From: Nucisporomicrobium flavum
GTDB lineage: Bacteria; Actinomycetota; Actinomycetes; Mycobacteriales; Micromonosporaceae
Length of the DNA stretch: 64,000 nt
Assembly: GCF_016464385.1 (NCBI RefSeq)
Contig: NZ_JADMLH010000001.1
Location: 124,001 to 188,000 of the forward strand
Direction of reading: 5' to 3'
The notes under the pieces were generated by a model. It had not been told where the DNA came from. It made no database searches and saw only the letters and a program-made list of their open reading frames with translations. Shown here piece after piece: positions 10,616 to 20,067 of this stretch (position 1 is the stretch's first letter; each line of letters starts with the position of its first letter). The translations under genes and the position numbers were made by a program.

Positions 10616-11258
10616 CGCCGGGACGCACGAGACCGAGGTCGTAGGCGGCGATCGTCGCCTGCACCCGGTCCCGGACGCCCAGCGTGGCCAGCAGCGCGTT
10701 GACGTGCGCCTTCACCGTGCCGGTCGTGATGCCCAGCGCCGCGCCGATCTCGGCGTTGGACAGGCCCCGCGCGATGCTGACCAGCACCTCCCGCTCGCGC
10801 GGGGTGAGGCCGGCCAGGCGGGCGTCGTCGGGCACGGTGGCGGTGATCCCGCCGCCGGCGAACGCGTCGATGAGCCGCCGGGTGACGGCGGGGCTGAGCA
10901 TGGCCTCGCCGCCGGCCACCACGCGGATCGCGGCGAGCAGGTCGGCCGGCTCGGTGTCCTTGAGCACGAAGCCGGACGCGCCCGCGCGCATCGCCTCGAA
11001 CACGTAGGCGTCCTGGTGGAACGTGGTCAGCACGAGCACCCGCGGCGGCTGCGGCCGGGCGGTCAGCCGCGCGGTGGCGGTCAGCCCGTCCATGCCCGGC
11101 ATGCGGATGTCCATCAGCACGACGTCGGGCCGGACGCGGCCGGCGACCTCCAGCGCCGCGGCGCCGTCCGCGGCCTCGCCGACGACGCTCAGGTCGGGCT
11201 CCGCGTCGACGATCGCCGCGATGCCGGCCCGGACCATCAGCTGGTCGTCGACGACCAT
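10605..11258 (-). CDS. NarL/LuxR-type response regulator
   Basis: 217 residues. ATG at 11258 overlaps the TGA of the kinase gene (TGATG), so translation is coupled. The receiver domain (1-120) has the acidic pair in VMVVDDQ, the phospho-Asp in [13 protein letters not shown], Thr in VLVLTTF and Lys in GFVLKDTEP. The C-terminal LuxR helix-turn-helix (about 150-212) contains [22 protein letters not shown] and [14 protein letters not shown]. It should bind DNA when phosphorylated by the adjacent kinase. Target genes cannot be read from this window. It overlaps convergent pgm by 11 bases. Confidence 0.93.
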
Positions 11259-13597
11259 CACACGCGTGGCGATGTCGCCACCTCCTCGTCCTCCCCGGCC
11301 CGCTGCGGCGGCACCGGACCGTCCTGGGGCGCGGGGATCCGGATCTCGGTGTTCCCGTCCCCGTCGGCCGCGAGGCTTCCGCCGACCGCGGCCAGCCGGG
11401 CCCGCAACCCCGCGGCCACCTCGCCACCGGCATCCTCCGGCATCGGGATCACCGCGAGGCGCAGCGGGTCGCCGGTGAGGTCCACCCGTACCCGCACCGG
11501 GCCCGTGTCGCCGGCCAGCAGCAGCTCCACCACCCGGTACGCCGAGACGTCCAGGTCCGTGCTCAGCCGCCGGCCGGTGCCGGTGATCTCCAGGCCGACC
11601 GTACGGCCCCCCGCACGCCACCGGTCCACGAGCGCCGGCAGCGCGGCGAGCGTCGGCTGCGGCGCACGGGCCTGGTCCCCGCCGGCCGGGGCGTCGCGCA
11701 GGTCGTTGAGCAGGCCGCGCATCCCGTCCAGCGCGGTCCGGGCGGCGCCCACGACCGCGTCCAAGTCTCCCCGGTCGGCCGCCTCGGGCACCCGCGCGGT
11801 GTCGCGCAGCACCGCCTCGCGCAGGCCGGCCGCCACCCGGGCCCGTTCCGCGCCCGCCTCCGCGAGGGCCCACGCCGTGGCGGCCGCGACCGCGTGGTCC
11901 TCGCGGGCCCGTACGCGCTCGCGCCGGCGCCGCGTCAGGAAGCCCGCCAGCCACGCCCCGAACACCGGGAACGACAGCGGGATGCCGCCGGCGATCGCCA
12001 TGATCAGGAACGTGGCCGGTGCGGGGGCCGCGGTGTCCTCGGGCGGGTCGAGCACCAGCATCAGGCTGACCGCGGACACCACACAGCCCAGCACCGCGGG
12101 CATCGCCAGCCAGGTCAGGCCCGGGCGGCGGCCGTAGCGGGCCACCGCGTGCACCGCCAGGACCTCCGCCCCGGCCCCCGTCACGGCGATCCAGCCGTGG
12201 GTGATGGTGAGCAGCCGCGCGGCGAGCAGCAGCGGCCACACCCAGCCGGTGACGAGCACGGCCGCCAGCACGGTCCAGGGCCGGCTCCGCCGCCACGCCA
12301 GCGGCAGGGCGTGCCCGATCAGCGCCAGGGCGGCCAGCGAGGCGGCGCCGGCCGGCAGATCACCCTCCAGCGCGACGAGCAGCCCGGCGGCGGGGGCGCC
12401 GAGGGCGAGCAGCAGGACGGCCACGTCGATGACCGAGTCCGGGCCCGGCCGTCGCACGCCACCGGGGACCGGGGCCGCGTCGGCGGGCAGCAGCGCGTCC
12501 ACCTGCCAGCCGCCGCCGGGCCGCGGACCGGCCTCGAGCGTGCCGCCGAGGGCCGCCGCCCGCTCGCGCATCCCGGCGATCCCGCGGCCGGAGCCGAGGC
12601 GCGCGGCGGATCCGTCCGGGGTGGCGCCGGCCGGGCCGTCGTCGGCGACGGTCAGGCGTACGCCGTCCGGGGTGCCGGTGAGGCCGACGGTGACCGACGC
12701 GCCCGGGGCGTACCGCAGCGTGTTGGTGAGGGCCTCGCGGGCGATCCCGTACGCCGCCTCCGCCACGGCCGGGCCCATCGGGTGCGTGCCCTCGACGGTG
12801 ACACGCTGCCCGAGGCGCCGGAAGCCGTCCGCGAGCTCGGTCAGACCCCCGCCGGGTGCCGGGACGCCGGGCTCCTGCAGCAGCGCCACCAGCCGCTGCA
12901 GGGCGGTCAGCGTCTCCCGCCCGGTACGCGCCGCGAAGTCCCTCGCCTCGGCGACCAGCTCCGGGCGGGTGGCTCCGACCCGCTGCGCGGCCGAGGCGAT
13001 CACGACGATCGACGTCAGGTGGTGCGCGGTGACGTCGTGCAGCTCCCGGGCGAGCCGGTGCCGTTCGGTGTCCGCAGCCCGGGACCGCCGCTCCTCGGCC
13101 TCGGCCAGCCGGGTGGCGGCGTCGGCGCGGTCGGCGTACCAGCGGTGCCGGGCGCGGCCCAGCGCCGCCACGCCGGTGTAGACCACCACCAGCACCGCGA
13201 GCGCGGCCGGGAAGTCGCCGCCGAGCTCGTCGTCGCCGGCCACCAGCGCGGCCTGCCAGACGACCAGCGCCGCGGCCGTGGCCAGGGCCGTGCGCTGGGG
13301 GCGGCGTACGGCGATCCCGTACAGCATGACGAGGTCGGCGACCGTGATCACGGTCAGCGAGTCCGGCGGCAGGCCCAGGTCGGCGACGGTCATCGCGGCG
13401 ACCACCACCCCGGTTGTCGCGATCGGGGCGGTACGCCGCCACAGCAGAGCCGCCGCGACGGTCACGGTCAGCGCCACCGCGGTGGCCGCCGAGGTCGCCG
13501 TCACGTGCTCCCCGGTGGCGTACGCCAGCCCCGGCCACGCCGCCAGCTGCAGGACGGCGAGCGCGGCGGGCAGCAGCCAGACCGGTGTGCGTTCCAT
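11258..13597 (-). CDS. Tandem sensor histidine kinase (one active, one degenerate module)
   Basis: 779 residues, ATG at 13597. Residues 1-150 hold about five membrane helices. A HisKA_3 dimerisation helix follows with ERHRLARELHDVTAHHL (phospho-His near 187), then an ATPase domain with EALTNTLRYA (N box, about 288) and GSGRGIAGMRERAAALGG (G box, about 336-352). After residue 388 the architecture repeats: five or so helices (389-560), then a kinase-like region in which the expected ELHD is replaced by AGLREAVLRDTARV with no His, and the ATPase part lacks clear N and G boxes. So the second half is probably a sensor or regulatory copy. It pairs with the NarL-type regulator that overlaps its stop codon. 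Such NarL-family kinases often sense envelope signals; the ligand is unknown. Confidence 0.9.
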   Translation of the reverse strand: MERTPVWLLPAALAVLQLAAWPGLAYATGEHVTATSAATAVALTVTVAAALLWRRTAPIATTGVVVAAMTVADLGLPPDSLTVITVADLVMLYGIAVRRPQRTALATAAALVVWQAALVAGDDELGGDFPAALAVLVVVYTGVAALGRARHRWYADRADAATRLAEAEERRSRAADTERHRLARELHDVTAHHLTSIVVIASAAQRVGATRPELVAEARDFAARTGRETLTALQRLVALLQEPGVPAPGGGLTELADGFRRLGQRVTVEGTHPMGPAVAEAAYGIAREALTNTLRYAPGASVTVGLTGTPDGVRLTVADDGPAGATPDGSAARLGSGRGIAGMRERAAALGGTLEAGPRPGGGWQVDALLPADAAPVPGGVRRPGPDSVIDVAVLLLALGAPAAGLLVALEGDLPAGAASLAALALIGHALPLAWRRSRPWTVLAAVLVTGWVWPLLLAARLLTITHGWIAVTGAGAEVLAVHAVARYGRRPGLTWLAMPAVLGCVVSAVSLMLVLDPPEDTAAPAPATFLIMAIAGGIPLSFPVFGAWLAGFLTRRRRERVRAREDHAVAAATAWALAEAGAERARVAAGLREAVLRDTARVPEAADRGDLDAVVGAARTALDGMRGLLNDLRDAPAGGDQARAPQPTLAALPALVDRWRAGGRTVGLEITGTGRRLSTDLDVSAYRVVELLLAGDTGPVRVRVDLTGDPLRLAVIPMPEDAGGEVAAGLRARLAAVGGSLAADGDGNTEIRIPAPQDGPVPPQRAGEDEEVATSPRV

Positions 13598-13794
13598 GAC
13601 GCCACAGACCCTAGGGGGCGCGCGCATCCCCGCACATCCGTCCGCGGGCCGGGCGGGGTCTCTATCGCAGGTTGGAGCCCCCGCGCAGGCGGTCCTGGTA
13701 ATTCTCAGCTTCGACCCGCCCGAGCCGACTGGAATTCCACCAGGACCGTACAGGTATCTCGCGATGACCAGCACAGACGGGACCCCACGCCACC

Positions 13795-16116
13795 ATGACC
13801 GCACCAGCCACGCGGGTCGGCCGCCGGCGCGCGCAGAAGCAGGCCCGCCCGGGCCCGCTTCCGCTCGCCGTGGCGGTGCTCGCGCTGCTGGCGGTACTGG
13901 GGTGGCTGCTGGTGCAGGACGGCGGCACGACCCGTCCCGGGTACGCCGGCGGCCCGTTCGCGATGCTCGGCGCCTTCCTGGCCTGCCGCCGGATCGGTGC
14001 CATGATCGTGGTGGCACGGCCGGTGCGATCCTTCTGGCGGTGGTTCGCCAACGCGGCCATCTGTCTGGGAGCCGGGGCCGCGATCAGCTTCGCGCTGGCC
14101 AACAACCGTCCGGGTCTCTCGCCATACGTCGCCGCGCCGATCATGCTCGGCGTGGCCATGGCGATGGTGGCCTTCGTGCAGCTCCCGCGGGAGCGCCGGT
14201 CCGCGCTGAGGTGGGCGCAACTCGTGCTCGACGGGGCGACCGTGGCCGTCTCCGGCGCGCTGATCTTCTGGTACGTCGTCTTCCAGCTCGCCGATCCCGC
14301 CACGCCGCCGGCCACCCTGCAGGGCGCGGCGGTCGTGGGCGTCGGCGGGCTCATCGCGCTCGTGGTGATCGGGCGCGCGGCGATGAGCCCCACCAGCGCC
14401 GTGGACCCGTTGTCGCTGCGGATGCTCGCCGTCGCGCCGCTGACCGGGGTGGTCGCCTCGGTGCTGCTGATCGCCGGCAGCCCCACCGCGCGGCTGTGGC
14501 TGTCGGCGCTGGCCATCCCGCTGGTCGGGCTGGCCATGTGCCTTGCCGCGTACCGTCAGCAGCTTGTGCTGAGCCGTCCCGGCATGGCGCCCTCGGCGCC
14601 CGCGCGCCGCAGCGTTTACAACGCCCTGCCGCTGGTCTCGGTGATCGCGACCGCGGCGCTGGTCATCACCGTCTCGGCGCGCCAGCTCGACTCGCACCAG
14701 CGCGTCGTCATCGTCGGCGCGGTGCTGATCGCGGCGTTCGTGGTCGCCCGGCAGCTGCTGGGCCTGCGCGCCAACGAGCGGATGCTCGGCGGGATCCGCC
14801 GCCAGCAGGCCGAGCTGGAACGTCTGGCGATGCACGACCCGCTGACCGGGCTGGCGAACCGGGCCCGCTTCGGCACGGTCCTCGGCGAGCGGCTGGACGC
14901 ACACCTGCCGGCCAGCGTGCTGCTGGTCGACATCGACGACTTCAAGATGGTCAACGACACCATGGGCCACGCCGTCGGCGACCAGCTGCTCTACGAGGTG
15001 GCGCAGCGGCTGCGGCACCACAGCGCGGTCACCCACCTGCCGTCGCGCCTGGGCGGCGACGAGTTCGCCGTGCTGCTCGACACCGACGAGCCGGTGCAGG
15101 CCGAGGCCGCGGCCGCGCGCATCCTGGCCGCGCTGGCGGTGCCGTTCCGCGTCGGCGAGCACCAGTTGCTCGCCCACGCCAGCATCGGCGTCGCCCTGGC
15201 CGGCCCCGGCGACAGCGCCGACGAGATGCTGCGCAACGCCGACATCGCGATGTACGCGGCGAAGGCCTCCGGCAAGGCGTCCTACGCCCGGTTCGAGCCG
15301 CGGATGCGCAACGAGGTCGTCAACCACGCCCGGCTCGGCAGCGAGCTGCACAACGCGATCATCCGGCACGAGCTGTACCTGATGTACCAGCCGGTCTTCG
15401 ACATCACCACCGGCCGTATGTCCGGCGCGGAGGCGCTGGTGCGCTGGCGGCACCCGACCCGCGGCAACGTGTCGCCGGGCGACTTCATCCCGGTGGCCGA
15501 GCGCTCCGGGCTGATCGTGCCGCTCGGCTCCTGGGTGCTGCGCGAGGCGTGCGAACAGCTCGCCCGCTGGCACGCCGAGTACGGCCCAGCCGCCATCCGC
15601 TCGATCAACGTCAACGTGGCCGCCCGGCAGCTGCGCGAGTCCGGCTTCGTCGACGAGGTCGCGGCCGTGCTCAGCGATACCGGCCTCGTACCGGCGAACC
15701 TGGTGCTCGAGGTGACCGAGTCGTCGGTGGTCGACGGCCGGCAGGTGCGCGAGACCCTGGAGGCGCTGCACGAGCTGGGCGTACGCCTGGCCCTCGACGA
15801 TTTCGGCACCGGCCAGTCCAGCCTCAGCCTGCTGCGGGCGTTCCCGGTGGACGTGCTGAAGCTGGACAAGTCCTTCGTCGACGGGATCTGCGACGGCGAG
15901 GACCGCGGCCGGCTGGCGGTGGCCGCGGCCGTGGCCCAGCTCGCCGAATACCTCGACCTCTACGCGGTCGCCGAGGGCATCGAGACCGCCGCGCAGCTGG
16001 AACGGCTGCGGCAGATGGGCTACCGGCTCGGCCAGGGCTACTACATGGCCAAGCCGCTCCCACCGGCGGAGATGGCGGCCCTGATGGTGCGGACCGCCAC
16101 CGCCGTCCCGGTCTAG
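13795..16116 (+). CDS. Membrane GGDEF-EAL cyclic-di-GMP enzyme
   Basis: 773 residues, ATG at 13795. Basic N-terminus, about nine membrane helices (20-325), GGDEF domain (340-500) and EAL domain (510-765). The GGDEF core SRLGGDEFAVLL (about 418-427) is intact, but no RxxD inhibitory site lies before it. The EAL domain has GAEALVRWRHP, NVNVAARQL, LEVTESSVV, DDFGTGQSSLSLL, KLDKSFVDG, AEGIET and LGQGYYMAKP, so all metal and catalytic residues are present. It may make and break cyclic-di-GMP; which activity dominates cannot be told. A 197-base gap separates it from the divergent kinase. Its TAG stop lies on the last codon of the convergent gnd gene. Confidence 0.94.
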   Translation: MTAPATRVGRRRAQKQARPGPLPLAVAVLALLAVLGWLLVQDGGTTRPGYAGGPFAMLGAFLACRRIGAMIVVARPVRSFWRWFANAAICLGAGAAISFALANNRPGLSPYVAAPIMLGVAMAMVAFVQLPRERRSALRWAQLVLDGATVAVSGALIFWYVVFQLADPATPPATLQGAAVVGVGGLIALVVIGRAAMSPTSAVDPLSLRMLAVAPLTGVVASVLLIAGSPTARLWLSALAIPLVGLAMCLAAYRQQLVLSRPGMAPSAPARRSVYNALPLVSVIATAALVITVSARQLDSHQRVVIVGAVLIAAFVVARQLLGLRANERMLGGIRRQQAELERLAMHDPLTGLANRARFGTVLGERLDAHLPASVLLVDIDDFKMVNDTMGHAVGDQLLYEVAQRLRHHSAVTHLPSRLGGDEFAVLLDTDEPVQAEAAAARILAALAVPFRVGEHQLLAHASIGVALAGPGDSADEMLRNADIAMYAAKASGKASYARFEPRMRNEVVNHARLGSELHNAIIRHELYLMYQPVFDITTGRMSGAEALVRWRHPTRGNVSPGDFIPVAERSGLIVPLGSWVLREACEQLARWHAEYGPAAIRSINVNVAARQLRESGFVDEVAAVLSDTGLVPANLVLEVTESSVVDGRQVRETLEALHELGVRLALDDFGTGQSSLSLLRAFPVDVLKLDKSFVDGICDGEDRGRLAVAAAVAQLAEYLDLYAVAEGIETAAQLERLRQMGYRLGQGYYMAKPLPPAEMAALMVRTATAVPV

Positions 16117-17546
16117 GCGGACACCTCGTTGCGCTCGGCGCCCCACATCGTGTGGAACGAGCCGTCCTTGTCGACCCGCTGGTACGTGTGCGCGCCGAAG
16201 AAGTCGCGCTGGCCCTGGATCAGCGCGGCCGGCAGGCGCTCGGCGCGCAGCCCGTCGTAGTACGCCAGCGCGGACGCGAAGCCCGGCGCCGGGATGCCCT
16301 GCGCGGCCGCGAGCGCCACGACCCGCCGCCACGCGTCCTGCGCGCCGCTGACCGCCTCGAGGAAGTAGTCGTCGACGAGCAGGGTCTGCAGGTTCGCGTC
16401 CTTGTCGTACGCCTGCTTGATGTAGTCGAGGAACTTCGCCCGGATGATGCAGCCGGCCCGCCAGATCTTGGCCATCGCGCCCGGGTCGATCTGCCAGCCG
16501 TACTCGGCGCTGGCCGCCTGGATCTGCTGGAAGCCCTGCGCGTACGCGACGATCTTGGAGGCGAACAGCGCCTGCTCGACGTCGGCCTGCAGGTCCGCGC
16601 CGCCCGCGCCGGCGGTGGCCGACGGGCCGGGCAGCTTGCCCGCGGCGGCCGCGCGCACGTCCGCGCCGCCGGACAGCGCCCGGGCGAACACCGCCTCGGC
16701 GATGCCGCTCACCGGCACGCCCAGGTCCAGCGCCGACTGCACGGTCCAGCGGCCGGTGCCCTTCTGCTCCGCGCGGTCCACCACGATGTCGACGAACGGC
16801 TTGCCGCTCTCGGCGTCGACCTGCTTGAGCACCTCGGCGGTGATCTCGATCAGGTACGAGCCGAGCCGCCCCTCGTTCCAGCCCTTGAAGATCTCCGCGA
16901 TCTCCGCCGGCGAGTGGCCCCCGGCCTGCCGGAGCAGGTCGTACGCCTCGGCGATGAGCTGCATGTCGGCGTACTCGATGCCGTTGTGCACCATCTTCAC
17001 GAAGTGGCCGGCGCCGTCCGGGCCGACGTGCACGCAGCACGGCTCCCCGTCGACCTTGGCCGAGATGTCCTCCAGCAGCGGGCCGAGCGACTCGTACGAC
17101 TCCGGCGAGCCGCCGGGCATGATGCTCGGGCCGTGCAGGGCGCCCTCCTCGCCGCCGGACACGCCGGTGCCGACGAAGTGCAGGCCACGCTCCTTGAGGG
17201 CCGCCTCGCGCCGCCGGGTGTCCGCGAAGTGCGCGTTGCCGGCGTCGATGAGCATGTCACCCGGCTCGAGCAGCGGGGCGAACTCGTCGATGACCGCGTC
17301 GGTGGCCTTGCCGGCCTTGACCATGATCACCACGCGGCGGGGCCGTTCCAGGCTCGCCACGAAGTCCTCGGCGCTCTCGGACGGGATGAACGTGCCCTCG
17401 TGGCCGAACTCCTCGACGAGCTCCTTCGTCCGGCCGTAACTGCGGTTGTGCACCGCGACCGTGTGGCCGTGGCGGGCGAAGTTGCGGGCCAGGTTGCGCC
17501 CCATCACCGCCAGGCCGGTCACGCCGATCTGAGCCTTCTGCGTCAT
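16113..17546 (-). CDS. gnd: 6-phosphogluconate dehydrogenase, decarboxylating
   Basis: 477 residues; ATG at 17546 after GGAGGAAGG. Converts 6-phosphogluconate to ribulose 5-phosphate with NADPH production in the pentose phosphate pathway. GVTGLAVMGRNLARNFARHG is the nucleotide-binding loop; SGGEEGALHGPSIMPGG is the substrate signature; KMVHNGIEYADMQLIAEAY holds the catalytic Lys and the substrate-binding Asn. AGCIIRAKFLDYI and ALIQGQRDFFGAHTYQRVD belong to the C-terminal arm. Length matches the long dimeric (E. coli-like) form. Stop codons of this gene and the GGDEF-EAL gene share three bases in convergent order. Confidence 0.96.
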   Translation of the reverse strand: MTQKAQIGVTGLAVMGRNLARNFARHGHTVAVHNRSYGRTKELVEEFGHEGTFIPSESAEDFVASLERPRRVVIMVKAGKATDAVIDEFAPLLEPGDMLIDAGNAHFADTRRREAALKERGLHFVGTGVSGGEEGALHGPSIMPGGSPESYESLGPLLEDISAKVDGEPCCVHVGPDGAGHFVKMVHNGIEYADMQLIAEAYDLLRQAGGHSPAEIAEIFKGWNEGRLGSYLIEITAEVLKQVDAESGKPFVDIVVDRAEQKGTGRWTVQSALDLGVPVSGIAEAVFARALSGGADVRAAAAGKLPGPSATAGAGGADLQADVEQALFASKIVAYAQGFQQIQAASAEYGWQIDPGAMAKIWRAGCIIRAKFLDYIKQAYDKDANLQTLLVDDYFLEAVSGAQDAWRRVVALAAAQGIPAPGFASALAYYDGLRAERLPAALIQGQRDFFGAHTYQRVDKDGSFHTMWGAERNEVSA

Positions 17547-17716
17547 GAACGTCCTTCCTCCACGCGAGCGGGGCGGGGTGTATCCCGTCCGTCGCCAAGC
17601 CGTCACGGCCATTGTTACGGATCGGCAACGCCGGGGGTTCGACCGGTCGTGAACCAGGTTCACCCTGCGGGACGCCACGTCCCGGACGCGCGCGTCCGCA
17701 AAGATCGGGCCGACGG

Positions 17717-17722
17717 TACGCT
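17717..17722 (+). promoter_or_regulatory. -10 box of a likely leaderless mazF-like gene
   Basis: TACGCT is followed by six bases and then the GTG start at 17729, with no Shine-Dalgarno between. In actinobacteria this spacing places the transcription start on the start codon. Confidence 0.5.
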
Positions 17723-17728
17723 CGGCGC

Positions 17729-18043
17729 GTGAAGCGCGGCGAGATCTGGACCATCGGCAGCCGCACCGACCTGCGCTACCGGGTCCTCGTGCTCTCGGCC
17801 GACAGCTACAACGAGCGGTCGAACGCGTCCCCGTTCTGCGCGCCGATCGTGCGCCAGCGTGGCGTGACCGAGCTGCCGCCGTACGCGGTGGCCCTCACCG
17901 AGCAGGACCCGATCACCGGCGTCGTGGTGATCAACCGGATGCGCCGCCTGCCCGCCTCGGTCGGTGCGGAGCGCATCGGCATGGCCACCGGCGCGAGCAT
18001 GGCCCGGGTCACCGAGGCGATGCGCGGCCTCTTCGAGCTCTGA
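17729..18043 (+). CDS. PemK/MazF-family toxin-like protein, no antitoxin gene adjacent
   Basis: 104 residues starting GTG at 17729. VKRGEIWTIGSRTDLRYRVLVLSAD is the beta-barrel entry of the MazF/PemK ribonuclease family, and VVVINRMRRLPA is the conserved core strand. MazF toxins cleave mRNA at short motifs. The usual partner would be a small antitoxin gene just upstream, but 17547-17728 has none that is convincing, and downstream lies the ANTAR phosphatase. It may therefore be an orphan, a housekeeping regulator, or have an antitoxin elsewhere. The basic active-site residue cannot be assigned with certainty from reading alone. Confidence 0.8.
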   Translation: MKRGEIWTIGSRTDLRYRVLVLSADSYNERSNASPFCAPIVRQRGVTELPPYAVALTEQDPITGVVVINRMRRLPASVGAERIGMATGASMARVTEAMRGLFEL

Positions 18044-18194
18044 CCTCCCGACCGCACGATCGCGGTAGCCCGTCCGGGTGACCCGGGCCGCCTCGCGCCG
18101 CAGGTGGGATGGGGGTGGGGGTGTTCGGGGGATGACGATCTCGGCCGGGCTGGCGTATTCAGGAGGACATCGAACGACGCACGTGGAAGGGACA

Positions 18195-20036
18195 GTGACC
18201 TGGATGGGCGGCCGTCAGGCGTACGTGGAGGCGGTGGAGATGCGCCCTTCCCACCCCACGGACGACGCCGGCCGCGCGCTGGTCGACCGGGCCGTCGGGC
18301 TGCTTGCCGGCCGCACCCGCTGCCGGCTGTCGGACGCGCATCGGCACCTGCTGCAGATGGCCGCCGACCAGGGCCGTGACCTCGCCGACGTGGCCGGCGG
18401 CGTGATCACCCTGTTCGACGTCACCGAGCCGTCCGCCCGCGCCACCGCGCCGTACCCGCGCCTGCCCGCGGTCGGCGTCGCCCCGGTCCGGCGCCCGGAC
18501 CCGTGGCTGGCGACGGCGCAGGCGGTCCTCGACGGCATGCCCGGCCAGGCCGCGCTGCTGCTGCCCGTCCGCGACGCCGGGTGCCTCGTCGACCTGGAGT
18601 TCGCCGCGGTGACTCCGGAGGCCGAGCTCGGCGACGGGCTGCACGGCCGGGCCCTGATCGGCGTGCGACTGGGCGACCACTTCCCGGAGAGTCTGCTCAG
18701 CGACCGGTGGAGGTGCTACGAGCGGGTGCTGGACAGCGGCGAGCCGGCCGAGCTCGGACCGTTCCTGATGGGCGGCGAGCGGTACACCGTCCGTGCCCAC
18801 CGGATCGGCTCCGGGCTGCTGATGAGCTGGGAGCGGCACGGGCGCGGCCCGGGGGAGAGCGAACGCATCGCCGGCACCGAGCGCCTGGGCAACCTCGGCT
18901 GGGGCGAATGGGACCTGGTCAGCGGGGAGGTGCGCTGGTCCGCGCAGGTCTTCCGGATCTACGAGCGGGATCCCGCGCTGGGACCCATGTCGCGCGAGGA
19001 GACCGAAGCGCTGACCCTGCCCGAGGATGTGCCGCTGCGGCTGGCCGCCGTCGAGGCGTTCCAGCGCGGCGAGCAGGTCGACGTGACCCTCCGGGCCCGG
19101 GTGCACGGCCGGATCAAGTACCTGCGGACGGTCGCGGACGCCGTCCGGGACGCGGCCGGGTCGCCGCTGCGGATCTACGGCATCGTGCAGGACGTCACCG
19201 CCCGCGAGGCCGGCGCCCGGCGCCTGGCCGAGGTCGAGCACCAGCTCGCCGAGCAGCGCCGGTCCGCGGCCGCCGATCACGCGCTCGCCGCCCAGCTGCA
19301 GCGGGCCATCCTGCCGATCCCGGACGGGCCGGTGGCGCTGCCCGGCCTCAAGGTCGCCGTCCGCTACCTGCCGGCCGGGCAGGAGGGCATGGTCGGCGGC
19401 GACTGGTACCACGCGACGACGCTCGGCGACGGCTCGGTGCTGCTCGCCGTCGGCGACGTGGCCGGGCACGGCACCCAGGCGGCCACCACGATGGCGCAGC
19501 TGCGTCATTCGCTGCGGGCGCTGGCCGTGACCACCTCCGACCCGGCCGAGCTGCTCGGCCACCTCAACCGCCTGACCTGCGACCTGGACGCGGAGTGCCC
19601 GGAGATCGCCGCGACCGCGATCGTGGCCCGCTTCGACCCGGCCCGGCGCCGCCTCACCTGGGCCCAGGCCGGGCACCCGCCGCCGCTGCTGTCGCGGGGC
19701 GGCCGGACGGCGCCGCTGCCCCGCCCGTCGGGGCCGATGCTGGGCGTCGTCGAGGACGCCCGGTACGAGTGCGCCGTGCTCGACCTCGAGATCGGCGACC
19801 TGCTGCTGTGCTACACCGACGGGCTGGTCGAACACCGCTCCCGTGGCCTGGACGACGGTCTCGACGCGGTCATCCGCGCGGTCGACGAGTCGGTCCGCGC
19901 CTCGCCCCGGCAGCCCCTCGGCGAGCTGCTGGCCCGGCTGCGCCAGGCGAACCCGGACGACGACACGTGCATCCTCGCCGTACGCCCGATGACCGGGGAG
20001 ACCCACGACCTGCGCCGATACCTGGGCCGTCGGTGA
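18195..20036 (+). CDS. ANTAR-(PAS-like)-SpoIIE protein phosphatase
   Basis: About 613 residues from GTG 18195 (GGAAGGG just upstream); ATG 18204, ATG 18132 and GTG 18078 are other in-frame starts. Residues about 28-72 are an ANTAR-like RNA-binding helix bundle (VDRAVGLLAG, DAHRHLLQMAADQGRDLADVA). The middle has a PAS-like sensor (GNLGWGEWDLVSGEVRWS, then IYGIVQDVTARE) and a short coiled coil. The C-terminal 240 residues are a PP2C/SpoIIE phosphatase with metal-binding Asp in GGDWYH, GDVAGHG and NPDDDTCILAV. It should dephosphorylate an anti-sigma antagonist such as a STAS protein. ANTAR fused to SpoIIE joins RNA-level and sigma-factor control; targets unknown. Confidence 0.85.
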   Translation: MTWMGGRQAYVEAVEMRPSHPTDDAGRALVDRAVGLLAGRTRCRLSDAHRHLLQMAADQGRDLADVAGGVITLFDVTEPSARATAPYPRLPAVGVAPVRRPDPWLATAQAVLDGMPGQAALLLPVRDAGCLVDLEFAAVTPEAELGDGLHGRALIGVRLGDHFPESLLSDRWRCYERVLDSGEPAELGPFLMGGERYTVRAHRIGSGLLMSWERHGRGPGESERIAGTERLGNLGWGEWDLVSGEVRWSAQVFRIYERDPALGPMSREETEALTLPEDVPLRLAAVEAFQRGEQVDVTLRARVHGRIKYLRTVADAVRDAAGSPLRIYGIVQDVTAREAGARRLAEVEHQLAEQRRSAAADHALAAQLQRAILPIPDGPVALPGLKVAVRYLPAGQEGMVGGDWYHATTLGDGSVLLAVGDVAGHGTQAATTMAQLRHSLRALAVTTSDPAELLGHLNRLTCDLDAECPEIAATAIVARFDPARRRLTWAQAGHPPPLLSRGGRTAPLPRPSGPMLGVVEDARYECAVLDLEIGDLLLCYTDGLVEHRSRGLDDGLDAVIRAVDESVRASPRQPLGELLARLRQANPDDDTCILAVRPMTGETHDLRRYLGRR

Positions 20037-20067
20037 GATTCGCGCCCGCGCGGGTACCCCTGGGGTC

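Noticed and set aside
13278..17732. Open frames of up to 1484 codons in the wrong frame or strand
   Set aside because: They are shadows of the GGDEF-EAL and gnd genes caused by high GC; they lack domains and show Arg/Gly/Pro-rich low-complexity sequence.
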